Shown here: piece after piece, positions 55,286-64,000 of the stretch | Layout: every line of letters begins with the position of its first letter | How positions within the stretch are numbered: position 1 is the stretch's first letter | NCBI GenBank assembly: GCA_030374805.1 | Contig: JARGSG010000053.1 | Location: 266,712-330,711 of the forward strand | Direction of reading: 5' to 3' | DNA from: Gracilaria gracilis | Lineage: Eukaryota > Rhodophyta > Florideophyceae > Gracilariales > Gracilariaceae | DNA length: 64,000 bases | Position numbers and translations under genes: made by a program | The notes under the pieces: generated by a model | Seen by the model: only the letters and a program-made list of their open reading frames with translations | Database searches by the model: none | What the model was told of the DNA's origin: nothing

Positions 55286-56027
55286 TCAGCCTTACAACTG
55301 CGTTCTTAGACTCCAGAACACCAATCTTGTTGTGCCGGCGAGCTGGTCTTGGCTCAAAAGATATGGAATGTGCGTTGAGAAACTCCTTGAACGTGCCCTT
55401 GTCGAACTCTGGGTCACCCGATACTGACCCAGGTGGGCCATGGATATTAACCCAATGTTGCTCGAAAGCAGATTTCGCGGCATCCAATTCCCTTGACTCT
55501 AGCATAACCGTAACGGAGTATGCTGAGGAAAGGTCAACTATGTGCAGGATAGAAAGGGTATCCATTTCAGAGATGAACAGGAAGTCCATTTGCACATGGT
55601 TGTTGAACGGCACGAGGAGTCGGCGGAAGGAAACTTTTTTTGAGGAAGAGGGCCGACCGGTTGACGCACATGTAGTGCACCTCTTCAAAACTCCCTCAAG
55701 GGCTTGTTGTAGAACTGCAGTCAACACGTTCGCCCGGCGGCATATTTCCTTCATGTGTTCAACGGGCATGTGTGAACATCCATGAAGTTTCGTTGCAAAC
55801 CGGCGGCATATTTTTTGGTCAGCGTACTTCTTCTTGAGTTGTTCAGTGGAAGCACGAGTACGTAGACAGCGATACGAAGCAAAGTAGGACACAATCGAGT
55901 CAACTGTGGTTGAAACAACCAAGAGCCTTGTCCGAATTGTGTCCGGCGGGTCTCCAGGGAGCCTTGAAGGATAGGTTTGGAGTTTTAGCTCCGACGTTGA
56001 CACCGTACCTTCCGGGAGAACCAGCAT
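55179..56027 (-). CDS. Copia integrase
   Basis: 282-codon frame. The zinc-binding part includes the HMPVEHMKEIC region and CTTCASTGRP. The core has QMDFLFISEMD (Asp), VSGDPEFDKG (Asp) and KIGVLESKNAVV (Glu), so the DDE triad is present. Start Met arbitrary; it follows the protease remnant. Confidence 0.85.
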   Translation of the reverse strand: MLVLPEGTVSTSELKLQTYPSRLPGDPPDTIRTRLLVVSTTVDSIVSYFASYRCLRTRASTEQLKKKYADQKICRRFATKLHGCSHMPVEHMKEICRRANVLTAVLQQALEGVLKRCTTCASTGRPSSSKKVSFRRLLVPFNNHVQMDFLFISEMDTLSILHIVDLSSAYSVTVMLESRELDAAKSAFEQHWVNIHGPPGSVSGDPEFDKGTFKEFLNAHSISFEPRPARRHNKIGVLESKNAVVRLIATRLLQDANVFSATRSSEFSYTEILSNSWKGALL

Positions 56028-56330
56028 ATTTTTTTGCCAAGTAAGTTTCCTTGGTGAAGAAGATGATTGCCGAGCAGCAATGGCCCTTCACCGTCTACAA
56101 TGTAGAACAGTATAGAAGCCTGCACCCCATTGGCATCCGTTATGGGAAGGTCCCAAAAGGCAAAGACAAGCCTGGCGTCGTCGCAGTTTGTTCCGTAACC
56201 GTGGTAGAATGGTTCGCAGTCAAGAGGACGAAGCTGGAAAGAGGTTCCGAGTGCCGATGTTATCCTGGCCGCCGATTGCGCTCCACCCACGTTTCGAGGG
56301 CAACCGAGGTCAAGGATCGGATTTAAGTCT
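55985..56330 (-). pseudogene. Copia protease
   Basis: At about 56320-56300 the frame reads ILDLGCPRNVGG, in the place of the DTG/DSG active site; DLG may be natural in this lineage or a mutation. The C-terminal motif GPLLLGNHLL is typical. A shift leads into integrase. Confidence 0.7.
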
Positions 56331-56617
56331 TTCCCGTCGTCCCGAGAATTTGGGGCTCCACTCCTTGAAATCAGACTTAACTGTCTTTCGAAGTTGTGGA
56401 GCCTCGGCGAAAGAAAGAATCTTCGACTTAATTTTTTGCGAACTCTCCTTCTCTAGACAGACCATCTTTTCCATAAATGTTTCCCCACCGTCATATGGGC
56501 ATTGCTTGGAATCCGTGTAGTGGGTTTTTGAACCACAGTCGAAGCAAAACCCAACCCGTTTCACGGAAGGCTTTGCAGAAGATGCGGGGCCATTGTCGTC
56601 CTTTATATTGGAGGACC
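56310..56617 (-). pseudogene. Copia gag C-terminus, cut by an LTR
   Basis: The frame reads a zinc-knuckle-like CFDCGSKTHYTDSKQC (CX2CX4HX6C, wider than the standard X4) about 90 bases from the LTR at 56618. Everything N-terminal of the knuckle is missing because copy C interrupts the gene; the first residues of the computed frame come from LTR sequence. Confidence 0.75.
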
Positions 56618-57125
56618 TGTAGTACAATGAGACCTCAATGGGTTGGTGCCACGTGGGCCTACTGGTGCGCCTTGCTGGCTGCACTGTACCCAATTGGTAT
56701 TCTGTATTTTATAATTTCTAATTTCTAATTTATAGTCTAGGATAGTTTAGCATTGCTGGCCCATGACAGTAGGTCATGTGCACAGCCGATGACGTCATGC
56801 CCGCATGGGAGATCGGCGTCGGTGCACCTTGTATATATTGTGGTGCACCTCGCCTTTCCCCTCGGGTATTGTAAAGTCAGGCACCATTAGGTCAGTAACT
56901 ATACCATCTTGGTCACTTGCTACTCTATTACTATTCTGGTTTTACCGCGCGTCGACGTCTACTACCGTACACCTACACGGTCTAGACTAGTTGCCCTGCC
57001 GTTTGCCCCTGCGGGTTTCAGGTGCCCTACTACCCTATTGGTTGTGTGTTTTTCCCCTTTAGGTTGAGCCCTCGCGCGCTCCCTCTACCAGGCGGCCCCC
57101 ACACCTTATCGGTATTTGTACGACA
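56618..57125 (+). repeat. LTR, 508-bp family (copy C), left end of an interrupted element
   Basis: TGTAGTACAATGAG to GTACGACA, 508 bp. The left flank is GGACC; the right flank is TTTTT, so it is not a solo LTR. It is followed by a primer-binding-like TGGTCTCCTGACC, which fits a plus-oriented element whose interior was then cut by el.2 at 57175. Confidence 0.85.
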
Positions 57126-57129
57126 TTTT

Positions 57130-57148
57130 TGGTCTCCTGACCTAGACG
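57130..57148 (+). promoter_or_regulatory. Putative primer-binding site next to copy C
   Basis: TGGTCTCCTGACCTAGACG, four bases after the LTR. The 14-base core is shared with el.1 (26727-26749 on minus). TGG pairs with a tRNA CCA end. Confidence 0.6.
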
Positions 57149-57174
57149 TTTCTTGGTTTTTGTCGTACCTTTAC

Positions 57175-58025
57175 TGTGGAGCAACGCCTTTGGCGGGAAA
57201 AGCGCAGGCTCACGAAGACGTTCGGAATCTTCCCCTCGACAGGGCAGCACAGCGAACGGAGCACTCCGGGAATGACACAGCTAAGCCGGGTGTAAATCCG
57301 AGGTCAAACCGTCACGACAAGCGTCGGAGCGTTAGGCTGATAAGTAGTCGGTAGAGATCCACGTGTTCACACGGTCACGAGATGAGTCCTCGAAAGAGAG
57401 TAGCACGGCAACGACAAGGTGTCGGAAACGGGCCACTGCGAACAGGGCAAAAAGGCAAACCCAAAAAAGGGGAGAAAGCAAACCACCAGAGTGGGGGAAA
57501 AAGAGAGAGTAAAGCAAACCCAATACAGGGGCGAGTATACGACAATAGGTTGGAACGAGACACACAAATAGTGGTTATACTCTGAGCGCCACAAGGGTGG
57601 GTAACTATACGTGAACAACGCGGTCGTCACTTCACTTGGAGTTGAACAGTCCGCGAAGGCGTGATAGTTAGAGCCAGAAGCCCTTGCTTAGCACGGGGCG
57701 ATTTACTTGGGGGAGCGATGCTCAACCCTCCAAGTACTGAGCTCGGCGCACCACTGACAGTGGGTGCGCCGGGCAAAATAATCTATAAAATATCTGAGTA
57801 AATACAGCAATGCTGGGTGCACTGCCTCCGGCATATCCGTGCTACACGTGTGCTAGTCACACCCGCTAAGCGGCGCCTCGAGCCGTGCAATCCACGTGTA
57901 CATGTGTGAAAATTACCTCGGCGAGGCGACACGCTAATAGCGGTGTAGCTCATATATATCTACTAACGCATGATGCGGAAATTAACTAAGTACCTCAAAT
58001 CGCCTCCAAGGAGTGTTGTCCTTCA
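57175..58025 (-). repeat. 3' LTR of el.2 (851 bp)
   Basis: TGTGGAGCAACGCC to TTGTCCTTCA. It lacks the 10-base duplication of el.1. TATA-like TATAAAAT at 57784-57791 on plus, about 270 bases before the antisense ATG. Confidence 0.95.
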
Positions 58026-58040
58026 TATCCCCCTCCTTAA
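58026..58040 (-). promoter_or_regulatory. Polypurine tract of el.2
   Basis: Minus strand AAGGAGGGGGATA abutting the LTR. Confidence 0.85.
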
Positions 58041-58060
58041 GAGTGAGCCACGCCGTCGCG

Positions 58061-60019
58061 ATGGCGGGTCGAACTCCCAACCGTGGGCATAAAAGCGCAT
58101 CCCCGAAGTCTTCGGATTCCATCTCGCCTCGCGAAGACCAAGTCACTACCACTTCCAAGTGCAAACCTCGCTCCAGCGACGATCAACCCTGTTCACTACA
58201 GTCTTCAACTCGCTCTCGCGGTCGTACTACCAACCTTCCCGTTCCTCAAGCGCCTCGCGCGATGAGCGGTCAACCTCCGAACTCGGGATACTTCTCCGGA
58301 TTTCGTTCCGTGCCTCTCCCGCAAAGCGGCAATGCTTCTGGGGCGTCCCAGGGACTCAACGCCAGCGGCGGGCACATTCTCCCTCCGGGGCAGCAGCCCC
58401 ATGGTCACGTCATGCAGGAAGTGCCGTGGCCTTCCTACAATGAGCTCGTCGGGCTGAACCCTCGCGTTCACGCGCATCTTTTCCGGACTGCTCCGTGGTT
58501 TCATCCTACAGCCGTTTTCAACGAGGAGCTCATCGCGTCCTATGCGGACGGTACTGATCGCCTTCACGGGGATCTTCCGGCGTTAGTCACCACTTCGTGG
58601 GATTGGCGTCGACGGGTTGCCGTTCCTCCTCATGCAATCGTGCGGCGTTCCGGCGAGTCGCTGGCTTCCGCTCAGGCGGCATTGGTTCGCTTGGGCTATG
58701 CGCGGCAGAGCCGGGCGAACTTCGAGTTCCCAATTCCTGATTCCATCAGCTTTGATCTCCGGTTATACCGTACTCAAGGCGAGATTTCGTACTGCACCCG
58801 CTTGGCGGTGGTTGAGACTTACTCCTGGAGAGGACGTCCTAGTGTACGCCAGGAGGCGGTATGTTGGATTCATCCCATCATCCGGGCGGAGTTCAGGTAT
58901 CTTCGCCGGGAGTCCCGTTCGCGGTGGTTACAGAACTTCATCCGCGATGAGCGCCGTGCGCGTTCCCGTTTCGGGTTTCTCGTCCCGTATCAAAACACGG
59001 AGATCAATCGAATCCGGCACAATCACCGGCTGGGCCGTTATGTTCCCATTCCCACTTGGTGGTCCTCGGTGGAGGTGTGTCGCGGGTGCTACGTGGAGTT
59101 GCCCCCGGTCCTCTCCTATCTTGGCTCCTGCCTCATCGAGGATCCGTATTCCGGACTGTGGTCCGTGGTGCTCACCGAGTGGGCTATCCGCACCGCGGCT
59201 TACCTCCTATGGGAAGTATATGACCAGTATCGACTGTGGTATGTCTCGCCTCGCCTTCGTGCGTGCATCCGAGGAATCTCGTTGCGGGTCTTTCTGGGAG
59301 GTGAAAACAATGCCGAAGAAGTTCGTGGACTCCTCGACGTAATCGACCGAGTTGATTGGGCCAGCGTGCCCTTCGCTCAGAGCGGCCGCGGTCACGAGGA
59401 CGGCGGTTTCGACCGGTCTCCGGGACGACGCACGCCATTGGCGGGAGACTTCATCTTTTTCAATCCCTGGGAGGTGCAAGAGATCACCGCAGCTGAGTCG
59501 GCAGCTCTCCGGATGGCTCCGAGGTATATCCCTTACCGGCATCCCGTTGGCTTCGTCGATGCTGACGATTTTTACCACGCCTACGGCGGTGATGACGACC
59601 AAATTATGGACGACGAACCCGAGATAGGGTATGATGACGACGTAGTCGAAGAGGTTCCTTCCGCCAACGCGGTTGAGCCGACCTCCAATGACACGGCAGC
59701 GCCGGGAATGGCGACGGCTGAGCCGGTGAATCCACCGGCGCCCGAACCTTCGTCGGTAGGTGCAGTGGTGGCTTCCCTTCCGGACGAACCAGAGGTGATC
59801 GAGGTGCCTGCCGTCCTCCCCTTTGGGGGTGGAACCGGTGAGGCGGCTGTGATCGCTCAGTTCCTCCGAGGAGTTGGGCTTTCCGTCACTGTCGCGAGCG
59901 GGGACGTCGCCGCAATGCAGGACGCGTTGGCTGCACGCCTTACTGGCGGATCCAATCCCAGCAATGGGGGTACTGGTGAGGGCGCTCCGGGCCCCTTCAA
60001 CCAAGGGTCGGGGGCTTAG
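58061..60019 (+). CDS. Intact antisense ORF of the gypsy family, unknown protein
   Basis: 652 codons from the ATG at 58061 (MAGRTPNRGHKSASPK), 36 bases inside the LTR. The frame is open 16 codons further upstream, but el.3 and el.1 agree on this ATG. Residues 1-110 are basic and Ser/Pro-rich, with a possible nuclear-import character. About 115-510 are globular and Trp-rich (WPSYNELVGLNPRVHAHLF, VGRYVPIPTWW-like, FFNPWEVQEI). Near 515-545 lies an acidic cluster (DDDQIMDDEP, DDDVVEEV); the tail is Pro/Gly-rich. No family recognised, no signal peptide or membrane helix. It is convergent with pol, 174 bases apart. Antisense genes beyond pol are known in some plant gypsy elements and in deltaretroviruses; this protein matches none that I know. 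Expression from the LTR is inferred. Confidence 0.8.
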   Translation: MAGRTPNRGHKSASPKSSDSISPREDQVTTTSKCKPRSSDDQPCSLQSSTRSRGRTTNLPVPQAPRAMSGQPPNSGYFSGFRSVPLPQSGNASGASQGLNASGGHILPPGQQPHGHVMQEVPWPSYNELVGLNPRVHAHLFRTAPWFHPTAVFNEELIASYADGTDRLHGDLPALVTTSWDWRRRVAVPPHAIVRRSGESLASAQAALVRLGYARQSRANFEFPIPDSISFDLRLYRTQGEISYCTRLAVVETYSWRGRPSVRQEAVCWIHPIIRAEFRYLRRESRSRWLQNFIRDERRARSRFGFLVPYQNTEINRIRHNHRLGRYVPIPTWWSSVEVCRGCYVELPPVLSYLGSCLIEDPYSGLWSVVLTEWAIRTAAYLLWEVYDQYRLWYVSPRLRACIRGISLRVFLGGENNAEEVRGLLDVIDRVDWASVPFAQSGRGHEDGGFDRSPGRRTPLAGDFIFFNPWEVQEITAAESAALRMAPRYIPYRHPVGFVDADDFYHAYGGDDDQIMDDEPEIGYDDDVVEEVPSANAVEPTSNDTAAPGMATAEPVNPPAPEPSSVGAVVASLPDEPEVIEVPAVLPFGGGTGEAAVIAQFLRGVGLSVTVASGDVAAMQDALAARLTGGSNPSNGGTGEGAPGPFNQGSGA

Positions 60020-60193
60020 TCCATCTTCCACCTGATTCCCGCTATGCGGTGTTGTTATAGGATATAGCCTCGATGGCCATTAAACCTACTTCCGTCTATG
60101 ACGTATATTTTTCCTTTCCTAAGTGCCAGTTTCGTCTTCTCCCACTTCTCAACTTCCTTCTAGATGAGCTAGCTTCTTCCCCTTCGAGGCGTG

Positions 60194-61528
60194 TTATCCC
60201 ACTTGGGCGTTGACAATTGTCGCCGGGAGACCCGTGAGAGTACGCCGATGGTACTGCACCACTTTCGATCGTGGGAGATGCTCGATTGGCTCATCCGAGT
60301 CAGCCTCGGGTCCGTAGCCGTACCAACGTACGAGATACTGTATGTACCCCAACGGGTGATATGAGTGTTCCACTATGTGGTCGACTACGAACTCCTGTCG
60401 GAAGACTTCCCGGCCTTGCCGTGTGATTACGACATCCTGCTTCGGAGAGCTCTCCGGTGGCTTCACCGTGTGTGGCACTGCGTCGGTGCTCCGGTTCGAC
60501 CGTGATGTGTCCAACAAGGTTGGTGGAACTGTCTCTTCGCGGTGTGGTCTCCTACTTGGGTCGGTGGTCACGCGTCTCGCGGTGTCGGTGTTCCCGTTTC
60601 CTTGTTCCCGTAGAGTCCCTTCTCCCGCGGGAGTCCCAGGTGGGCGTACCGCAAGTTTGCGTGGTAGCAACCGTTTCGACGGAGTTGTGTGTGGCGTCGA
60701 ACGCGCTCGCGTCAACGGTAACCTTGATTGAACCGGCCTCGCCGTGGTAGTACCTGACGTTGTCAACGGGTTGCCTTCATTGGTCTGCGCCGTGGCGTGT
60801 TCCGCCTCCGTGTGCACGGGAGGTATGAGCTCGGTTTGTCGACGTGGTTCGCTCGCTGAGCTAATCTCCCTTATAGGTGTAGTCCTTGTCCTGCGGTTGG
60901 GACTTCCCTGCTGGGCATTTAGCGACGTGTCCACGGTGGGGCCCGCCTCAGGCGTGTTGGGCCACTTAGTCTCCGACGACTCTTCTCCGTCTTGGACGTG
61001 CGAGCTCAACGGCGCCTTAGGCGGTATTTCCACTCCGTTATGCGACGTAGTCACTCCAGGCGCGCTATGTGGCGTAGGCAACGGCTTCTCCGGTAACGAC
61101 TGAGTCTCCTCGGTCCTGTCCCGCACGGCGGTAGTGTCTGGTGACGATTCCGCTTCTGCGTTGATGCGCGGCGACCTTGATGAGACGCCGGGCTCCCGAG
61201 AGGGCTTTGATTGCGCATTAGCGCTGTCTCTCTTCCGTGCTACACGGTGTTTCTCACGCGACAGCGCGGAATCATGACAATTAACGAGTCCCTCCCCCTC
61301 CTTAGATGGAGCGACATGGGGAGTGGGTGTCAACGCGCCAAGGCGGCGAATAATTACGCCAGGCGGCGGGGCTTCAGACAGCGAAGCGTCAGGGCGCGTA
61401 GAGTCCGATAACATCGGCAAATCCGAGATTCCCCTACTTGGGTGTGGTACCTCCCTAGGGCGGTTGATCGGGGGTGGGTCCGGTGTGTCCGTAGTGTTCG
61501 TCTCCGCTTCTGCGGTAGAATGTCCACT
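60194..61528 (-). pseudogene. Pro/Ser/Thr linker and chromodomain of el.2
   Basis: Aligns with residues ~548-992 of the el.1 frame. A TAA at about 61528, where el.1 has Ser, cuts it from integrase. The chromodomain ([19 protein letters not shown]) is intact. Confidence 0.85.
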
Positions 61529-62749
61529 TTATGGGTCGTTTCCTGCGGGCGGGGGTGCAAAAACCACGCGATCGCGGGAAATGCGTTCGTGTTGCTGACC
61601 CATCTCCACTACGACAGTGTCGGATTCCACAGCAATTGTTTTGAAAGGACCGTCGGCGACGGGTGAGAGCTTGTGGCGTTTCTCCTTGCCTGGGTTCCAA
61701 TACTCCTTACGGATGAACACATAGTCCCCTTCTTTAAGGGCGGGTGGTCTTCGAGGGGCTTGCTGATCGAAATCACGCTTATACGCGGCTTGTGACCGTG
61801 CCATTGATCGTTGTGCTGCAGGGACCAGCTTGGTAAGCCATGTCTTCCAGGTTTCCCTGTATCCCTTCGTCGAAGGAAATTGATCCAGCGTTGGCTGCGC
61901 TTCGAGCGCCACGGGCGGTGGGGTGCGAGACAGAACCAATTCAAATGGAGTTAATCCCGTAGTACGGTGTACCTGAGTGTTGTATGCGAATGTCAGCGCA
62001 TCGGTGAACAGGTCCCACGTGGTGGGGTGATCGGCTACGTATGAACAGAGTGCTGCTAACAGCGTCCGGTTAAACCGTTCAGCCTGCCCATTACACTGGG
62101 GGTGGTAGGTTGTTGTGAAGAGATTCTTGACATCCAGAATTCTGCATACATCTCCGAAGAACCGGGAGGCAAACTGTTTCCCGTTGTCGGAGAGTAGATT
62201 CACCGGTGGACCGTAGACGAATGCTCAATGGGTGACGAACGCTTGCGCCACCGTCAATGACGTGATTCTCCGTAAGGGAACGGTACGAACGAGCTTCGAG
62301 AAACGATCCGTGATCACGAGTAAAAATTTGTTACGCCGCTTAGTAGCGAGGAACGGTCCCAAAATATCGATGGCTACGAATTCCAGGGGCGCCCTTGCGG
62401 GGAAGAGCTTCAACTTCGTCGCGTGGCGGCGAAGCTTGACGCGATTCCGAGCACACTCGGGGCAGAACCGCACAGTTGAGTAGCAATCCACAGCCATTGC
62501 TGGCCAGTAGAATTTTCTTCGCAATGTAAGGTACAGTTTCCGTCCTCCGACGTGACCACTAAGTTTGGCATAGTGTGATAAGTGTAACACCCGAGATTGT
62601 AGGGCGTGTGGCACCACTATTTGTGGGTTTCCAGTTACCGTGCGAACGAGGTATCCAATATCATTCACCCGAAAGGGGAGATCAGCTCCTCCATTGAGTT
62701 GCGCCCGAATCTTCGTGCAGTAGGGATCGCTGAACTGTTCCCTAACCAT
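61529..62749 (-). pseudogene. Integrase of el.2, broken
   Basis: Two same-frame pieces, 62749-62225 and 62203-61529, are separated by a Trp-to-TGA change. The zinc site, [16 protein letters not shown] and GQAERFNR are present, as in el.1. Confidence 0.9.
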
Positions 62750-62905
62750 CTCCTTTGTTGTGACGGGTACGAAGTTCCCTGGTAGGGGGTTCGCACTTTC
62801 GCTGACAGCGAGTAGGTCGTCCAGTTCCTGGTCAAAATCCAGTTCGTCTGGCCATTCCTCTTCGATATCCTCCAGTTCACCTGCGGTGTAGTCGTCAACT
62901 GCAAA

Positions 62906-64000
62906 TCAGGGTATTTCCTCGTCATCGACGGCTAACGCTTCCCCTGTGGTGGGTAGGCGAGAAAGGGCGTCGGCTTGTGTATTGTTGGCGCCCTTCTTGT
63001 AGGTGACGTCGAAGTCGAACTCTGCAAGACGCAGTCTCCAACGCATTAAGCGACCTGAAGGCTCCGATATGGAGAGTAGCCATCTCAATGATGAGTGATC
63101 CGTGTAAACGGTGAAATGAGCACCCATGAGGTAGGGGCGTAGTGTGCATAATGCCCACACTACTGCAAGACATTCCTTCTCCGAGACGGAGTAATTCTTC
63201 TCATGCACGTTCAACGAACGGGACCAGTACCCAATTGGCTTGCGTTCCCCCTCTGGGGTGGTTTGAAATAAGGCGCAGCCTACCTGGTAGTCACTAGAGT
63301 CCGTGTTAACGGTATATGAAAGTCCTGGTTTCGGTAGTGACAATACTGGTGCCGTGGTTACAGCCTCCTTGAGAGAATTAAAGGCTTCCGTCTGAGTAGA
63401 CGTGAATGGGTCCAACTTAGGCGGTTGACCCTTCCGCAGGAGCGCGTTGAGAGGTGCCGCAATGTCCGCGAAGTTGGGAATAAACCGTCTATAGACGTTG
63501 ACTAATCCTAGAAAGGATCTCAGTTCGGTCTGGGTAGTCGGTTCAGTGGCCTGTTTCAGCGACTTCACACGAGCTTCCTCGATCATGACACGTCCTGGAC
63601 GGATTATGTGACCCAGATACTTGACTGTATCCGTGAAGAATTCGCATTTTCTCAGCTTGAGTGTCACTCCGGCGTCCCGTAACGTGGCCATTATGTCTCT
63701 CACATGCGTGAGGTGATCATCCAGATTATCTGAGAATACAATGACGTCGTCAAGGTAGACGAGACAAGTACGCCCACTTGAAGCGGGCCAGTAGGATATC
63801 AATAGCACGCTGAAAAGTAGCGGGAGCATTGGTTAAACCAAAGGGCATCCGTTTAAAACGGTAGAGGCCAGAGTGGCAGACAAACGCTGTCTTGTCCTGA
63901 TCCTCCTTTCTCACTGGAACCTGCCAGTATCCCCAGTTAGCATCCAATGCCGTGAATACGGTTAGCATTTCCGAGAGAATCGATGTATTCACTCTGAGAT
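62906..64000 (-). pseudogene. RT (partial) and RNase H of el.2, broken
   Basis: 63829-62906 reads CLVYLDDVIVFSDN, then the connection and RNase H ([38 protein letters not shown]), ending at a Cys-to-TGA change at about 62906. An extra base near 63772 shifts the upstream RT block (LDANWGYWQVPV, to 63992). The RT start and everything upstream are outside the window. Confidence 0.88.

Larger units (their letters stand above)
51862..56617 (-). mobile_element. Ty1/copia retrotransposon body with antisense ORF
   Basis: Minus-strand zinc knuckle, protease, integrase, RT and RNase H follow the copia order (integrase before RT). A plus-strand ORF fills the space after RNase H. The body's own LTRs are not identifiable: the LTR on its left is a solo insertion with its own duplication, and the LTR on its right cuts into gag. 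Its true left end is not defined and may lie left of the solo LTR. Stops and shifts break pol. Confidence 0.85.
57175..64000 (-). mobile_element. Ty3/gypsy chromovirus (el.2), 3' part
   Basis: Same family as el.1. The 3' LTR is followed, left to right, by the polypurine tract, the intact antisense ORF and the minus-strand chromodomain, integrase, RNase H and part of RT. The copy leaves the window before protease and gag. Left flanking pentamer TTTAC; the partner is outside. Pol has at least three nonsense codons and one single-base insertion. Confidence 0.93.

Noticed and set aside
51349-57125. 51349 and 56618 as the two LTRs of one copia element
   Set aside because: The left one has its own perfect CGCGT duplication on both sides, so it is a solo LTR, and the right one cuts into the copia gag. 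Flanks of the pair (CGCGT and TTTTT) do not match.
57118-57167. GTACGACA...TGTCGTAC inverted pair as ends of a small transposon
   Set aside because: The left copy is simply the end of the 508-bp LTR; the 8-base match with the right copy has no flanking duplication.
1-64000. CRISPR arrays, rRNA, bacterial operons or ribosome-binding sites
   Set aside because: No spaced direct repeats of CRISPR type, no rRNA-like blocks, and gene structure with TATA boxes and LTR elements is eukaryotic.

Overview
The window looks like nuclear DNA of a multicellular red alga, most like a florideophyte such as Chondrus. The basis is compact intronless protein genes, an animal-type haem peroxidase with a signal peptide, a large Sel1-repeat membrane protein, and gene islands separated by nested LTR retrotransposons. 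The species is inferred; no marker gene, rRNA or tRNA was seen.

Layout. 1-5813 is a retroelement pile: a decayed minus-strand Ty3/gypsy copy (el.0), part of a 508-bp-type LTR, and a truncated end of the main gypsy family (el.3). 8258-13075 is a complete but dead hAT DNA transposon with terminal inverted repeats and an 8-bp target duplication. 16199-27612 is a complete chromodomain Ty3/gypsy element (el.1) with 863-bp LTRs and a 5-bp duplication, inserted inside an older reading frame. 29436-31100 holds a HARBI1-like transposase relic and a second, AT-rich gypsy fragment. 31529-49845 is the gene island: a secreted Cys-rich protein, a secreted 468-residue protein, a SIR2-domain protein, a haem peroxidase, a Gly/Ser/Tyr-rich small protein and the 1818-residue Sel1 protein. 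51349-64000 is a second pile: a solo LTR, a Ty1/copia body, another LTR inserted in the copia gag, and a second copy of the main gypsy family (el.2) running off the window.

Main observation. Two unrelated LTR-retrotransposon superfamilies here share an unusual design. Besides minus-strand gag-pol, each carries a long plus-strand ORF, convergent with pol, in the space beyond the 3' end of pol. In the gypsy family it is a 652-codon ORF starting 36 bases inside the 3' LTR; it is intact in el.2, broken in el.1 and truncated in el.3. In the copia body it is an ORF of at least 335 codons whose stop overlaps the pol stop, and whose C-terminal half looks like a cysteine-peptidase-type domain. The gene products are unrecognised; antisense expression from the LTR is inferred, not shown.

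The resident genes do not form an obvious pathway. Three are predicted to be secreted, and the SIR2-domain protein resembles bacterial NAD-consuming defence proteins.
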